This document shows, in pieces, positions 44,245 through 54,256 of a stretch of DNA of 64,000 bases. The translations under genes were made by a program, and so were the position numbers. The notes below the pieces were generated by a model. It was given only the letters and a program-made list of their open reading frames with translations. It had not been told where the DNA came from and did no database searches. Source of the stretch: Ruminococcus sp. (GTDB taxonomy: Bacteria > Bacillota > Clostridia > Oscillospirales > Ruminococcaceae); NCBI GenBank assembly GCA_017441505.1, contig JAFRXL010000003.1, positions 1 to 64,000 on the forward strand. Direction: 5' to 3'. Within the stretch, counting starts at the first letter, position 1; the number at the start of each line of letters is the position of its first letter.

Positions 44245-47200
44245 TTAAAATAATGATAATTGTGCAGAATCGGGTAATTCACCAAATGCACCTATGCTTT
44301 TCAACATATCTATTGTTGTTTTTGACGCACCGCTCATCTCCTGAAATTCCTCTATTGAGATGAATCCGCCCTTTTGAGCTGCTTCGTATATTCCCTTTGC
44401 AGCGTTGTCACCGACACCGCTCATGGCTGAAAACGGTATCCTTAGTTTACCGTCCTCTACAAGATAATCAGTTGCATGAGACTTGAAAAGGTCGATAGGC
44501 AGGAACTCGTAGCCTCTTGACATCATCTCGTTTGTAATGAGCAGTATGTCGTAGAGGTCACTTTCCTTTTTGGAACGCTCGTTACCCAAAGCTTTCAGCT
44601 CTTCAATTCTTGCACGTACTGCTGCTTTGCCTTTGACAGCAAGCTCTGCATCGAAGTCCTCACCTCTTATCGAGAAGTAGGTCGCATAGTACTCCAAAGG
44701 TCTGTGAAGCTTGAACCAGCCAAGCTTTATCGCTGCGATAACATATGCGGCAGCGTGAGCTTTCGGGAACATATACTTAATCTTCAGACAGCTCTCGATA
44801 TACCAATCTGGTACGTTGTGTGAGCGGAGCATCTCTATTATCTCCGGAGTAAATTGCTTGGGAGCTTTACCCTTTCTCGTCCACTCCATTATCTGGAACG
44901 CCATTTTAGGCTCAACACCCTTATAGAGAAGATAGGTCATGATACTGTCTCTCGTTCCGATAACGTCTGAAATCGTACAAACTCCCTGATCTATGAGGTC
45001 TTTAGCGTTTCCGAGCCAAACGTCAGTACCGTGTGACAGACCTGAGATTTGCAGGAAGTCACTGAATTTAGTCGGTTTAGCGTCAAGGAGCATCTGTATT
45101 GTGAATCCTGTACCCATTTCAGGGATTCCGAGACTTCCGGTCTGACAGTATATCTCCTCCGGAGTTACTCCGAGAGCATCGCAATTGGTACACATTCTGA
45201 TTACATCCGGATCAGATGTAGGGACATCTTTGATCTTTATGCCTGTGAGGTCTTCGAGGTGCTTGTAAAGAGTAGGCACAACGTGTCCGAGCTCATCAAG
45301 CTTCAATATTGTGTCGTGGAGCGAGTTGAATGTGAAATGGGTAGTTATTATCTCAGAATCAGCTGTGTCGGCAGGATGCTGTACCGGAGTAAAGTCGTAA
45401 ACATCATAATCTGACGGGACAACTACCATTCCTCCAGGATGCTGTCCGGTAGTACGCTTGATGCCTGTACATCCGATCGAAAGGCGGTTCATTTCACAGT
45501 TGTTCAGAGTTATCCCGTTTTCCTCGCAATACTTCTTTACATAGCCGTAAGCTGTCTTTTCAGCAACTACCGAGATCGTTCCTGCTTTGAAAACGTTTGC
45601 CTTACCGAAAAGCTTCTCTGTATATCTGTGTGCCCAGAACTGGTATTCATCCGAGAAATTAAGGTCTATATCAGGAGCTTTGTCGCCGTCAAAGCCGAGG
45701 AAGGTCTCGAATGGGATGTCGTGTCCTTCACGATGCATATCAGTACCGCAGTCCGGACAGTTCTTCTGAGGAAGGTCAAAACCTGAGCCGTATACGCCGT
45801 CCAGCAAAAATTCGCTGTGCTTGCACTTAGGACAAACGTAGTGCGGCGGCAGCGGATTGACCTCAGAGATACCAGCCATATTCGCTACGAATGATGAACC
45901 GACAGAACCTCGTGAACCTACAAGATAGCCGTTCTCAACCGAGTTCCATACAAGCTTCTGTGCGATGATATAGAGCACTGAAAATCCGTGTTTTATGATA
46001 GATGAAAGCTCACGGTCAAGACGTTTGTCAACGAGCTCCGGCAGTGGGTCGCCGTAAATCTCGTGAGCCTTATCGTGCGTTATTTTCACGAGCTCTTCTT
46101 CCGCACCGTCAATAGTCGGAGTGAAAGTTCCCTTTGGTATAGGACGTACTACTTCTATCATGTCAGCTATCATGTTGGTATTAGTGATAACGACTTCTTT
46201 CGCCTTGTCCTCACCGAGATATTCAAATTCTGCAAGCATCTCTTCTGTGGTTCTGAAATAAAGCGGTGCCTGATTTTCGGCATCCTTGAATCCCATACTT
46301 GCGAGAATTATCTTTCTGTAGATTCCGTCTTTAGGGTCGATGAAATGAACATCGCAGGTCGCACAAGTCGGTATGCCGAGTCTGTCGCCAAGTGCAACTA
46401 TTCGTCTGTTGTAGTCCCTTAGTTCCTCATCGTTCTCCGCAGTGCCCTCACGAACCATGAACGCATTGTTCGCAATAGGCTGTATTTCGAGGTAATCATA
46501 GAATGATGCAAGTCGTTCAAGCTCTTTTTCCGGAGCATTGTTCAGCATCGCCTGAAAAAGCTCGCCGGCTTCACAGGCACTTCCGAAGATAAGTCCCTCA
46601 CGGTGAGCCTGTAAAACAGATTTTGGTATGAGCGGCTTTTTATAGAAGTAATCAAGGTTACTGTAGGATACAAGCTTATAGAGATTTTTCAGTCCAGCCT
46701 GATTGCGTACAAGAATAATGTGGTGATATGATTTCAGCTTCTTTACGTCTATCTCACCGGATTTATAATTCAGCTCGTCAAGGATTTTGAGCTGCTTTTC
46801 GCTGACAAGTCTGCCAACAAGCTCGATATATATTTTAGCCAGCATCAAAGCATCGTCCGATGCACGGTGGTGGTCGAATTTGCCGAGTTTGAGCTGCTTT
46901 GCTACGAGATTCAGCTTATGTCGTCCCATTTCCGGCAGCATAGCCTGACACAGGATGAGCGTATCTATCCAGTTGTAATCAAATTTTATACCCTGACGTT
47001 TGCAGGCTTCGTTTATAAAATTAGTATCAAATGTAGCATTGTGAGCTGCAAGTACAGGGTCAGCTCCGCAAAACTCCATGAACTTTTCGATAGCTTCTTT
47101 TTCGTTCGGAGCGTTTTTTACATCCTCGTCACTTATTCCAGTGAGCTCTGTTATCTTCTCGGGAATGTGCCTGCCTGGATTGACCTTTGTATTAAAGCTG

Positions 47201-48570
47201 TCGACAACCTGCAAGTTCTTCAGCTTGACCGCACCAATCTCGGTAAGACGGTCAGAATTGAAGCTGAGACCGGTAGTTTCAACGTCAAAAATTATTATCT
47301 CGTCATTGACGCTTCTGCTGTCAGGATGTTTAAGCACGAGCTGTCTGTCGAGGTCGTTTACAACGTATGCTTCCATGCCGTAAATGACTTTGAAGTTCTT
47401 CGGCATATTGTACATACAGTCCGGAAAAGCCTGTACACAGCCGTGGTCGGTTATTGCCATTGCCTGATGTCCCCACATGGCTGCTCTGTTGATGAGTGTA
47501 ACAGGGTCGGTTACCGCATCCATTGCGGACATATTTGTATGGCAGTGAAGCTCCACACGTTTCTCTGGATAGTTGTCCATTTTAGGTATTCTTTTTACCT
47601 TGATAAGAGAATGCGGCGATATTGTTATATCTCTCGCATAAGAATCATAGTCCACTTTTCCAAGTACAAGAAGTGCTGTGCCGTTCTTTATGGAGGCTAA
47701 TTTCATATCCTCGATCTCTTTATTTGTGCCGAACACTTTTACTTTTATCGAACCGCTGTAATCTGTTATATCAAAGGTAGCTACTGTTTTTTCGTTGCGG
47801 AGTTCCTTTATCTCGCTCGCAAAAACATCACCGACAATAGCAAATTTCTCACCAAGATGCTGGACTGCTTCGTTTATAGAGACTGGCTTCTGACGTATTG
47901 CTTTACCCTTGATTATTTCTGCGGATTCAGCGTCAAAGTCTGTGTTGAGTGAACCCATATCAAGCGTGATATTCGGGACTGCCGAGCGTATCGCCTCTTC
48001 ACGAAGCTCTTCTTTCGACTTTTCTGGCACAAGCTGACTGCTATAATCAGGCAGATCAGCAGTTATCCGCTCCACCATCTGGTCGAACTCCTGAACAGAA
48101 ACCTGTTCTTCGCCGTCAAGTACGACCTGTATCCTTACGCCGAACTGATTATAAATGAGCTTTGAAAACTTTCCGCAGAAATCGAACTTTCTGAGTATGT
48201 CCATTCCGCCATGTGAAAGCTTTATATCAAGCTTATCCTCGGTGAGATTGATCTCAGCATCATCAAGGAATCCATTTACTACTGACACGTCTCTTTTCAG
48301 GAGCAGTATCATTTCCGGATAACAGTCTTTTGTGAAAAGATACTCAGGATACCGGCAGCTCAACCGCACTCTTTCGACTCTTATTGCTTCCTCCACGATC
48401 TTCTCAAAAGCAAAAATGTCTGCGGAAGGCACTATTTTTTCAAAATGTGAAAAAAAAGTTATATTGTCAAGCTTGTCCGAGTATGTAAGCTTGAATATTT
48501 CGCCTTCCCGAACACTTTCCGGTATCTCCGGACTGTATTCTTTCAGAAACTCTGCTAATTTTATATTCAT
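44245..48570 (-). CDS. polC: DNA polymerase III alpha subunit, PolC type
   Basis: The 1441-residue Gram-positive replicative polymerase. Order: N-terminal domain; OB-fold (about 240-320, VGDVFASEIKELRN); PHP domain (VELHCHTNMSAMD) split by an inserted DEDDh proofreading exonuclease (IIFDVETTGL to HHRASDDALM). A zinc finger (CPKCKHSEF, CPDCGTD) precedes the catalytic APDIDLNFS aspartates. A TTG 24 nt upstream is possible, but the ATG at 48570 is chosen, one base after the ispG stop. Its last codon almost touches the his promoter. Last gene of the pyrH-polC cluster. Confidence 0.96.
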   Translation of the reverse strand: MNIKLAEFLKEYSPEIPESVREGEIFKLTYSDKLDNITFFSHFEKIVPSADIFAFEKIVEEAIRVERVRLSCRYPEYLFTKDCYPEMILLLKRDVSVVNGFLDDAEINLTEDKLDIKLSHGGMDILRKFDFCGKFSKLIYNQFGVRIQVVLDGEEQVSVQEFDQMVERITADLPDYSSQLVPEKSKEELREEAIRSAVPNITLDMGSLNTDFDAESAEIIKGKAIRQKPVSINEAVQHLGEKFAIVGDVFASEIKELRNEKTVATFDITDYSGSIKVKVFGTNKEIEDMKLASIKNGTALLVLGKVDYDSYARDITISPHSLIKVKRIPKMDNYPEKRVELHCHTNMSAMDAVTDPVTLINRAAMWGHQAMAITDHGCVQAFPDCMYNMPKNFKVIYGMEAYVVNDLDRQLVLKHPDSRSVNDEIIIFDVETTGLSFNSDRLTEIGAVKLKNLQVVDSFNTKVNPGRHIPEKITELTGISDEDVKNAPNEKEAIEKFMEFCGADPVLAAHNATFDTNFINEACKRQGIKFDYNWIDTLILCQAMLPEMGRHKLNLVAKQLKLGKFDHHRASDDALMLAKIYIELVGRLVSEKQLKILDELNYKSGEIDVKKLKSYHHIILVRNQAGLKNLYKLVSYSNLDYFYKKPLIPKSVLQAHREGLIFGSACEAGELFQAMLNNAPEKELERLASFYDYLEIQPIANNAFMVREGTAENDEELRDYNRRIVALGDRLGIPTCATCDVHFIDPKDGIYRKIILASMGFKDAENQAPLYFRTTEEMLAEFEYLGEDKAKEVVITNTNMIADMIEVVRPIPKGTFTPTIDGAEEELVKITHDKAHEIYGDPLPELVDKRLDRELSSIIKHGFSVLYIIAQKLVWNSVENGYLVGSRGSVGSSFVANMAGISEVNPLPPHYVCPKCKHSEFLLDGVYGSGFDLPQKNCPDCGTDMHREGHDIPFETFLGFDGDKAPDIDLNFSDEYQFWAHRYTEKLFGKANVFKAGTISVVAEKTAYGYVKKYCEENGITLNNCEMNRLSIGCTGIKRTTGQHPGGMVVVPSDYDVYDFTPVQHPADTADSEIITTHFTFNSLHDTILKLDELGHVVPTLYKHLEDLTGIKIKDVPTSDPDVIRMCTNCDALGVTPEEIYCQTGSLGIPEMGTGFTIQMLLDAKPTKFSDFLQISGLSHGTDVWLGNAKDLIDQGVCTISDVIGTRDSIMTYLLYKGVEPKMAFQIMEWTRKGKAPKQFTPEIIEMLRSHNVPDWYIESCLKIKYMFPKAHAAAYVIAAIKLGWFKLHRPLEYYATYFSIRGEDFDAELAVKGKAAVRARIEELKALGNERSKKESDLYDILLITNEMMSRGYEFLPIDLFKSHATDYLVEDGKLRIPFSAMSGVGDNAAKGIYEAAQKGGFISIEEFQEMSGASKTTIDMLKSIGAFGELPDSAQLSLF

Positions 48571-48571
48571 A

Positions 48572-49609
48572 TCAAAGTTTATCGATCTCCGCAAGAAGCT
48601 CGGTCACGATATCCTCCTCTTTGATTTTTCGCTGTGTGCCGTCTTTTTTGAATATTATTGCACATCCGTCACCGCCGGCAATTCCAACGTCAGCTTCTCT
48701 TGCTTCTCCGGGTCCGTTGACAACACATCCCATTACTGCGACTGTTATATCCTTATCGAGTTCATTTACAGCTTCCTCGACCTTTTTAGCTGTGCCGATG
48801 AGGTCTATTCTTGTTCTGCCGCAGGTCGGACACGAAACAAGCCTTACTCCGCCACGCTTGCTGATACATTTCAGAATATCTTTAGCAGCATATATCTCCT
48901 TGACCGGATCATCCGTAAGCGAAACTCTTATAGTCTCGCCGATTCCGTCGCAGAGCAGAGAACCTATTCCAACAGCGGACTTGATAAGTCCCATACGTTC
49001 TGTGCCTGCCTCTGTAACTCCGAGATGAAGCGGATACGGACATTTCTCAGCAGCAAGTCTGTAAGAAGATATCATCTTATTTACATCTGATGACTTTATA
49101 GAAATTACTATATCATTGAAATCAAAATGTTCAAGCATAGCTGCGTGAGTCATTGCACTCTCTACGAGTGCCTCAGGTGTTGGCGAACCGTATTTTTCAA
49201 GTATGGACTTTTCAAGTGAACCGGAATTAACTCCGATGCGGATAGGGATATTTCTTGAACGGCAGGCATCTACGACCTGCTTTACCCTGTCCATACCGCC
49301 TATATTTCCGGGATTTATCCTTATTTTATCAACTCCGGCAGCTGCTGCTTCAAGAGCAAGCTTGTAGTCAAAGTGAATATCGGCTACAAGAGGTATATTT
49401 ACTTTCTCTTTTATTGCAGGGATAAGCTTTACAGCGTCCATATTCGGTATCGCAGCTCTTACTATCTCACAGCCGGCTTTTTCAAGCTCTACAGCCTGTT
49501 TAACGCTTCCCTCAATATCATCCGATCTCACATTCAGCATAGACTGTATGTATATATGCTTGCCGTCAAGGACACAATTTCCAACTTTTACAGGTCTGAC
49601 GTTCCTCAT
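48572..49609 (-). CDS. ispG: 4-hydroxy-3-methylbut-2-enyl diphosphate synthase
   Basis: An iron-sulfur enzyme of the MEP isoprenoid pathway, 345 residues. It shows VQSMLNV at the N-terminus, ADIHFDY, IRINPGNIGG, and the [4Fe-4S] cysteines in SCPTCGRT and VMGCVVNGPGE. GGAGTGAG precedes the ATG. It shares the cluster with dxr of the same pathway and with uppS and cdsA. Confidence 0.97.
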   Translation of the reverse strand: MRNVRPVKVGNCVLDGKHIYIQSMLNVRSDDIEGSVKQAVELEKAGCEIVRAAIPNMDAVKLIPAIKEKVNIPLVADIHFDYKLALEAAAAGVDKIRINPGNIGGMDRVKQVVDACRSRNIPIRIGVNSGSLEKSILEKYGSPTPEALVESAMTHAAMLEHFDFNDIVISIKSSDVNKMISSYRLAAEKCPYPLHLGVTEAGTERMGLIKSAVGIGSLLCDGIGETIRVSLTDDPVKEIYAAKDILKCISKRGGVRLVSCPTCGRTRIDLIGTAKKVEEAVNELDKDITVAVMGCVVNGPGEAREADVGIAGGDGCAIIFKKDGTQRKIKEEDIVTELLAEIDKL

Positions 49610-49636
49610 TTTTACTCACTCCATAAATATCATTTT

Positions 49637-50710
49637 TTATTTAAATATAAGCTTAGCAATATCGTTATAAGTTGCAAATATCATTATCGCAAACAGCAGG
49701 AACATACCTGCAAGATGTACATATCCTTCGTGCTCAGGCTTTATCGGCTTACGTCTTACAAGTTCGATGAAACAGAAGAGAAGTCGTCCGCCGTCAAGTC
49801 CGGGTATCGGAAGAAGATTGAAAAGTCCGACATTTATGGATATAAGTGCAGATACAAAGAAAAGATTTAATGCTGCACTTTCCTTGTCCTCACTCTCTGT
49901 TGCAGCTTTGTCGATCTCTGAAACTACTCCGACAGGTCCCGATACTTCTTCTTTCTCCACCTTGCCTGTTGCGAGCTGTTTCAATGAAAGACCTACAATG
50001 TGCGTCATGGACAAGAATATGTCTCCGGAACCTTTTACGACTGTTACAGGTGTTTTTTTCTTGTATTCAAGACCAAAGTCCCATTCGTCTCCATTTCTTT
50101 CCGGATTGTTGTCGTGGAATTTAACAGCATCAAATTTAACAGTCTTGCCGTCACGAACTACCTCAACGCTTCGTCTGCCGTCCTCATGACTTGCCTTCAT
50201 TTCAAAAACATAGTTGAGGTCGAGAACACTGAATATTCTTGTACCGTCTATCTTCTTGATTATATCACCATGTTTCAGACCTTCCTTGTAGCTGTCTGCA
50301 TAATAAGTTACAGACTCATCTTTATTTCTCACTCCGCTGAAACCTGATATTTTTGTTGTAGGCACATCTTTCATCACGGTAAACATTCCCAGTATCAAGA
50401 GGAATCCAAGTACAAAGTTCATGAAAGGTCCGGCAACAAGTACGATCATTCTTTTCCATAATTTTGCATTGCGGAATCCCCTTTCGTCCTCTATCTGAGC
50501 ATCCTCGCCTTCCATAGCACAGTACCCGCCGACCGGCAGTGCTCGGAGAGAATACATCGTCTCGCCTTTTTTCTTCTGGACTATTTTGGGTCCCATACCT
50601 ATGGAAAATTCAAGTACTTTTATACCGCTCAGCTTAGCACTGATAAAATGTCCGAATTCGTGGACTGTAACTATAAGTCCGAAAATGATAAGTGCAATTA
50701 TGATACCCAT
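49637..50710 (-). CDS. rseP: RIP site-2 protease RseP/RasP
   Basis: A 357-residue intramembrane zinc protease that cleaves anti-sigma factors and signal-peptide remnants. The HEFGH zinc site is near the N-terminus (VHEFGHFISAKL), a single PDZ domain lies at about 125-205 (YKEGLKHGDIIKKIDG), and the second active-site motif is NLLPIPGLDGGRLLF. About four membrane helices are visible. GAAAGGA precedes the ATG. It follows dxr as in most bacteria. Confidence 0.95.
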   Translation of the reverse strand: MGIIIALIIFGLIVTVHEFGHFISAKLSGIKVLEFSIGMGPKIVQKKKGETMYSLRALPVGGYCAMEGEDAQIEDERGFRNAKLWKRMIVLVAGPFMNFVLGFLLILGMFTVMKDVPTTKISGFSGVRNKDESVTYYADSYKEGLKHGDIIKKIDGTRIFSVLDLNYVFEMKASHEDGRRSVEVVRDGKTVKFDAVKFHDNNPERNGDEWDFGLEYKKKTPVTVVKGSGDIFLSMTHIVGLSLKQLATGKVEKEEVSGPVGVVSEIDKAATESEDKESAALNLFFVSALISINVGLFNLLPIPGLDGGRLLFCFIELVRRKPIKPEHEGYVHLAGMFLLFAIMIFATYNDIAKLIFK

Positions 50711-50734
50711 GTATATTTATCCTTTCAATGCTGC

Positions 50735-51889
50735 TTACTTTAAGTCAGCAATATAGTCTCTTACATACTTCCTTGCTTCGCTGTCCGCTTTCATTACGTC
50801 ATCATAGCTATTGACTGATGAACGAGGAAATCTGTCAAGCACCGAACTTACTATCTCGCCTATCTCGATAAATCTTATCTTATCGTTGAGGAAGTATCTG
50901 ACTGCTTCTTCGTTTGCAGAGTTTACAAGACAAGGGTAAGCTCCGCCGAGTTTTATCGCTTTTATAGCTGCTCCGAGGCACTTGAAAGTCTCTATATCAG
51001 GCTTTTCAAATGTGAGCTTACCGTATTCTGTCAGCGAAAGTCTGCCTGTCGGACAGCTCACTCTGTCAGGATAAAGCAGTGCGTACTGTATCGGTATCTT
51101 CATATCCGGTACACCAAGCTGTGCTATGACTGAATAGTCATCATATTCAACAGCGGAATGTACTACGCTCTGGCGGTGGACTACTATTTCTATCTGGTCA
51201 GGTTCAAGGTCAAAGAGCCACTTTGCCTCGATAAATTCGAGTCCTTTATTCATCAGTGAAGCTGAATCTATCGTTATTTTATTGCCCATGTCCCAGTTAG
51301 GGTGATTAAGTGCCTGCTGCTTTGTAACGTTTTTCAGCTCCTCATAGGACTTTCCGAAGAATGGTCCGCCTGATGCCGTGAGTATAACTTTACTCAGCTG
51401 AGAACGCTTATTGCCCTGCAAGCACTGGAATATAGCCGAATGCTCGCTGTCGACCGGATAAAGCTCAACTCCCTTTTTAGCTATTTCTGACATTACGAGT
51501 TCGCCGCCTGCAACAAGAGTTTCCTTATTTGCAAGGGCGATGTCTTTTCCGGCATCAATAGCAGTCAGAGTCGGCAAAAGTCCGACCATACCCACTACGG
51601 AATTAAGTACTATGTCCGTCTGAGGCAGGGCAGCTATCTCGCAAAGTCCCTCCATTCCGCAGACTATCTTTATATTTGTATCACTGAGCTTTTCTTTGAG
51701 CTCGGTGTATTTTTCTTCGTTAAATATACCAACGTACTCCGGTTTGAACTTTCTTGCCTGCTGTTCAAGCAGTTCAACACTGCTGTGAGCTGCAAGAGCC
51801 GTTACACCGAGTCCGTGTTTCTCGCAGACCTCCAATGCCTGCGTTCCTATCGAGCCGGTAGAGCCGAGTACCGAGACTGTCTTATTCAT
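50735..51889 (-). CDS. dxr: 1-deoxy-D-xylulose 5-phosphate reductoisomerase
   Basis: The committed step of the MEP pathway (fosmidomycin target), 384 residues. Visible motifs: NADPH-binding VLGSTGSIGTQALEV, VDSEHSAIFQCL (metal-binding Asp and Glu), LTASGGPFFG, and HPNWDMGNKITIDSASLMNK. AGGAGAG precedes the ATG. Confidence 0.97.
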   Translation of the reverse strand: MNKTVSVLGSTGSIGTQALEVCEKHGLGVTALAAHSSVELLEQQARKFKPEYVGIFNEEKYTELKEKLSDTNIKIVCGMEGLCEIAALPQTDIVLNSVVGMVGLLPTLTAIDAGKDIALANKETLVAGGELVMSEIAKKGVELYPVDSEHSAIFQCLQGNKRSQLSKVILTASGGPFFGKSYEELKNVTKQQALNHPNWDMGNKITIDSASLMNKGLEFIEAKWLFDLEPDQIEIVVHRQSVVHSAVEYDDYSVIAQLGVPDMKIPIQYALLYPDRVSCPTGRLSLTEYGKLTFEKPDIETFKCLGAAIKAIKLGGAYPCLVNSANEEAVRYFLNDKIRFIEIGEIVSSVLDRFPRSSVNSYDDVMKADSEARKYVRDYIADLK

Positions 51890-51956
51890 TATTAGCTCTC
51901 CTTTTTTGAGGAAATCGTCCTCTTTTTAGTCTATGTAGATATACCTGATAAAATGC

Positions 51957-51994
51957 GAAAGGGACTATACGCTTTAAAGCGTTAGTCTCCTTTC
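51957..51994 (-). other. large intercistronic hairpin between cdsA and dxr
   Basis: On the minus strand GAAAGGAGACT (51984-51994) and AGTCCCTTTC (51957-51966) pair, with an inner ACGCTTTAAAGCGT palindrome. GCATTTTATC follows, not a strong U run. It may slow or reduce transcription into dxr, or mark an mRNA processing point. A smaller GAGGA/TCCTC hairpin lies at about 51908-51922. Confidence 0.45.
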
Positions 51995-52006
51995 AAAACT
52001 ATGATT

Positions 52007-52903
52007 TTAAACACTTAGTATATGAAAATCCATAAAATTAAACAATACGATAAGCATATAAAATGTCGGGAGTACAAAAAGTACGCTGTCAAAGCGGTCC
52101 ATAAGTCCGCCGTGACCCGGCATTATCTTTCCGTAGTCCTTGAAACCTATCTGTCTCTTTACCATTGATGCAGAAAGATCGCCAACTGTTCCGATGACCG
52201 CACATACCATGCCTATAACAAATGCTGCTGCTCCAATGCCAAAGTCGTCATAATGTAAACCAAATGCTATTGCAAATACCACGCCTGTGGACAGTATTCC
52301 GCCGATAAATCCCTCGATAGTCTTCTCAGGACTTATCTCCGGACAAAGCTTATGCTTTCCTAAAGCTACACCGCTGAAGTACGCTCCTGTATCAGCTATC
52401 CATGCACCGCAAAGTCCGAGTATGAGGAGGAAGAGTCCATGTTCCTCATCCATACGGTCAATACGTACCATTGTCGACATAGCCTGCGGTACGAGAACCA
52501 TGCTTGCAAGTGCGAAAAATACCTGTTCGTAGCGTATTTCCTTGTGCTTTCTGAGCCATGTTACAAAAACAACAAAAGCTGCCGCAAGAGTTATCCCAAA
52601 GGCTATAACAGTGTATTCTCCGGCAATTTCAAGAGATTTGCCAACATAGCAGCCTTCGCCCTCTTTGAAATTTTCTTTAATATAATAGTATTTGCTGTAA
52701 ATAACAGGCATCGCAATTCCGCAAGCTTCAACCGCAGCAAGGATCGGCAGACATTTCTCCATTTTGACTGCACGAAGAAGCTCGTAGAGCATTATACCTA
52801 TCATAGCCGCAACTGCTATTGGCAGCACAAGAGTATCATGGCAATATAGTACTCCTGCCATTATTACAACGCCGACTGCACCAGAAATTATACGTGTAAG
52901 CAT
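52007..52903 (-). CDS. cdsA: phosphatidate cytidylyltransferase
   Basis: Makes CDP-diacylglycerol for phospholipid synthesis. The 298 residues contain about eight membrane helices. The CdsA signature near the C-terminus is seen as KRQIGFKDYGKIMPGHGGLMDRFDS. GAWIADTGAYFSG and SPEKTIEGFIGG are also typical. The ATG overlaps the uppS stop (TGATG). Confidence 0.95.
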   Translation of the reverse strand: MLTRIISGAVGVVIMAGVLYCHDTLVLPIAVAAMIGIMLYELLRAVKMEKCLPILAAVEACGIAMPVIYSKYYYIKENFKEGEGCYVGKSLEIAGEYTVIAFGITLAAAFVVFVTWLRKHKEIRYEQVFFALASMVLVPQAMSTMVRIDRMDEEHGLFLLILGLCGAWIADTGAYFSGVALGKHKLCPEISPEKTIEGFIGGILSTGVVFAIAFGLHYDDFGIGAAAFVIGMVCAVIGTVGDLSASMVKRQIGFKDYGKIMPGHGGLMDRFDSVLFVLPTFYMLIVLFNFMDFHILSV

Positions 52904-53643
52904 CAGACACCTCCGAAACGTCTCTGACGACGACCAAACTCTATAAGTGCCTTGTCAAGCTCAGCCGGAGTAAAATCTGGCCACAGTATATCTGTAAAAT
53001 AGTACTCTGCATAGGCACACTGCCATATCAGATAGTTGGATAACCTCAATTCGCCGCTTGGACGTATAACAAGGTCAACATCGGGTATACCTTTGGTGTA
53101 TAATTCTCCGGCAATGGACTGCTCAGTGATGTCCTCAGGCTTTATTTCGCCGTTTACAGCCTTCTGAGCAAGTATCCTTGCCGCATGAGCAAGCTCGTCA
53201 CGACCGCCGTAATTTACAGCCATCATAAGGGTCATTTCGTCATATTTTGCTGTATCCTCTTCCAGTTTTCTCATTTTTTCCTGCAAGTCCTCATCAAAAG
53301 CGGTTTTGTCTCCAAGAAATACCATTCTTGTATTCTCGCTGAGGAGGTTTCTTACATCATCGATATAATCACGGAAGAGCTCCATTATAGTATTAACTTC
53401 ATCTTTGGGACGCTGCCAGTTTTCAGTCGAAAAAGCATAGAAAGATATATTCTTTAATCCTATATCTTTACAGTACCTTACTATCTTCTTGAAATTTTTA
53501 GCTCCCTCACGATGACCAAATGAACGTGGCAGACCACGCTTTTTAGCCCATCTGCCGTTTCCGTCCATAATAAATCCTACGTGCTGAGGCAATACCTCAG
53601 GCAAAACAAGTTCTTCTTTTTCCTTTTTTCCAAACAGAGCCAT
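52903..53643 (-). CDS. uppS: isoprenyl transferase (undecaprenyl diphosphate synthase)
   Basis: Builds the C55 lipid carrier for wall synthesis by cis addition of isopentenyl units. The 246 residues show HVGFIMDGNGRWAKKRGLPR with the catalytic Asp, GHREGAKN, FYAFSTENW, and RPSGELRLSNYLIWQ. The N-terminal basic FGKKEKEEL extension is short. It lies between frr and cdsA, the usual order. Confidence 0.96.
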   Translation of the reverse strand: MALFGKKEKEELVLPEVLPQHVGFIMDGNGRWAKKRGLPRSFGHREGAKNFKKIVRYCKDIGLKNISFYAFSTENWQRPKDEVNTIMELFRDYIDDVRNLLSENTRMVFLGDKTAFDEDLQEKMRKLEEDTAKYDEMTLMMAVNYGGRDELAHAARILAQKAVNGEIKPEDITEQSIAGELYTKGIPDVDLVIRPSGELRLSNYLIWQCAYAEYYFTDILWPDFTPAELDKALIEFGRRQRRFGGV

Positions 53644-53652
53644 ATTGCACCA

Positions 53653-54207
53653 TTAAACTGTCATTATCTCTTTTTCTTTATCAGCAACTGCTTTGTCAAC
53701 TTCTCCGCAGAACTTATCTGTGAGATCCTGTACCTTCTTCTCGCAGTCCTTAAGATCATCCTCTGTTATTTCAGAGTTCTTCTGCATCTTCTTGAGCTTA
53801 TCCATTGTATCTCTGCGGATAGAACGTACTGTAACTTTACATTCCTCGCCGTACTTCTTTATAGTTTTGCAGAGTTCCTTACGTCTGTCCTCTGTAAGCT
53901 GTGGGAATGCAAGACGAACTACGCTGCCGTCATTTGTAGGAGTAATGCCGATGTCAGAAGCAAGGATAGCCTTCTCGATAAGCTTGAGTGTTGACTTGTC
54001 CCATGGCTGGATAACGAGGATACGTGCCTCTGATACTGATACAGCTGCCATCTGGTTTACCGGTGTCGGAGCTCCGTAGTAATCTACCATTACCTTGTCA
54101 AGAACAGCAGGATTAGCTCTTCCTGCACGGATCGATACGAACTCGTTTCCAAGAGCGTTAAGGCTCTTATTCATTTTTTCTTTTGCTGCATTAATAGTTT
54201 CTTTCAT
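53653..54207 (-). CDS. frr: ribosome recycling factor
   Basis: A 184-residue factor that splits post-termination ribosomes with EF-G. It shows SIRAGRANPAVLDKVMVDYYG, LVIQPWDKSTLKLIEKAI, RRKELCKTIKKYGEE and VRSIRRDTMDKLKK. GAAAGGAAAT lies before the ATG. The gap to pyrH is 49 nt. Confidence 0.97.
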   Translation of the reverse strand: MKETINAAKEKMNKSLNALGNEFVSIRAGRANPAVLDKVMVDYYGAPTPVNQMAAVSVSEARILVIQPWDKSTLKLIEKAILASDIGITPTNDGSVVRLAFPQLTEDRRKELCKTIKKYGEECKVTVRSIRRDTMDKLKKMQKNSEITEDDLKDCEKKVQDLTDKFCGEVDKAVADKEKEIMTV

Positions 54208-54256
54208 TTTAATTCATTTCCTTTCAATTATATAATATTGTTGTTCCGAAAAGCTA

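Noticed and set aside
46867-47700. 277-codon plus-strand open frame opposite polC
   Set aside because: It is the mirror of the polC exonuclease region, with no ribosome-binding site and a composition rich in Cys, His and Tyr typical of antisense shadows.
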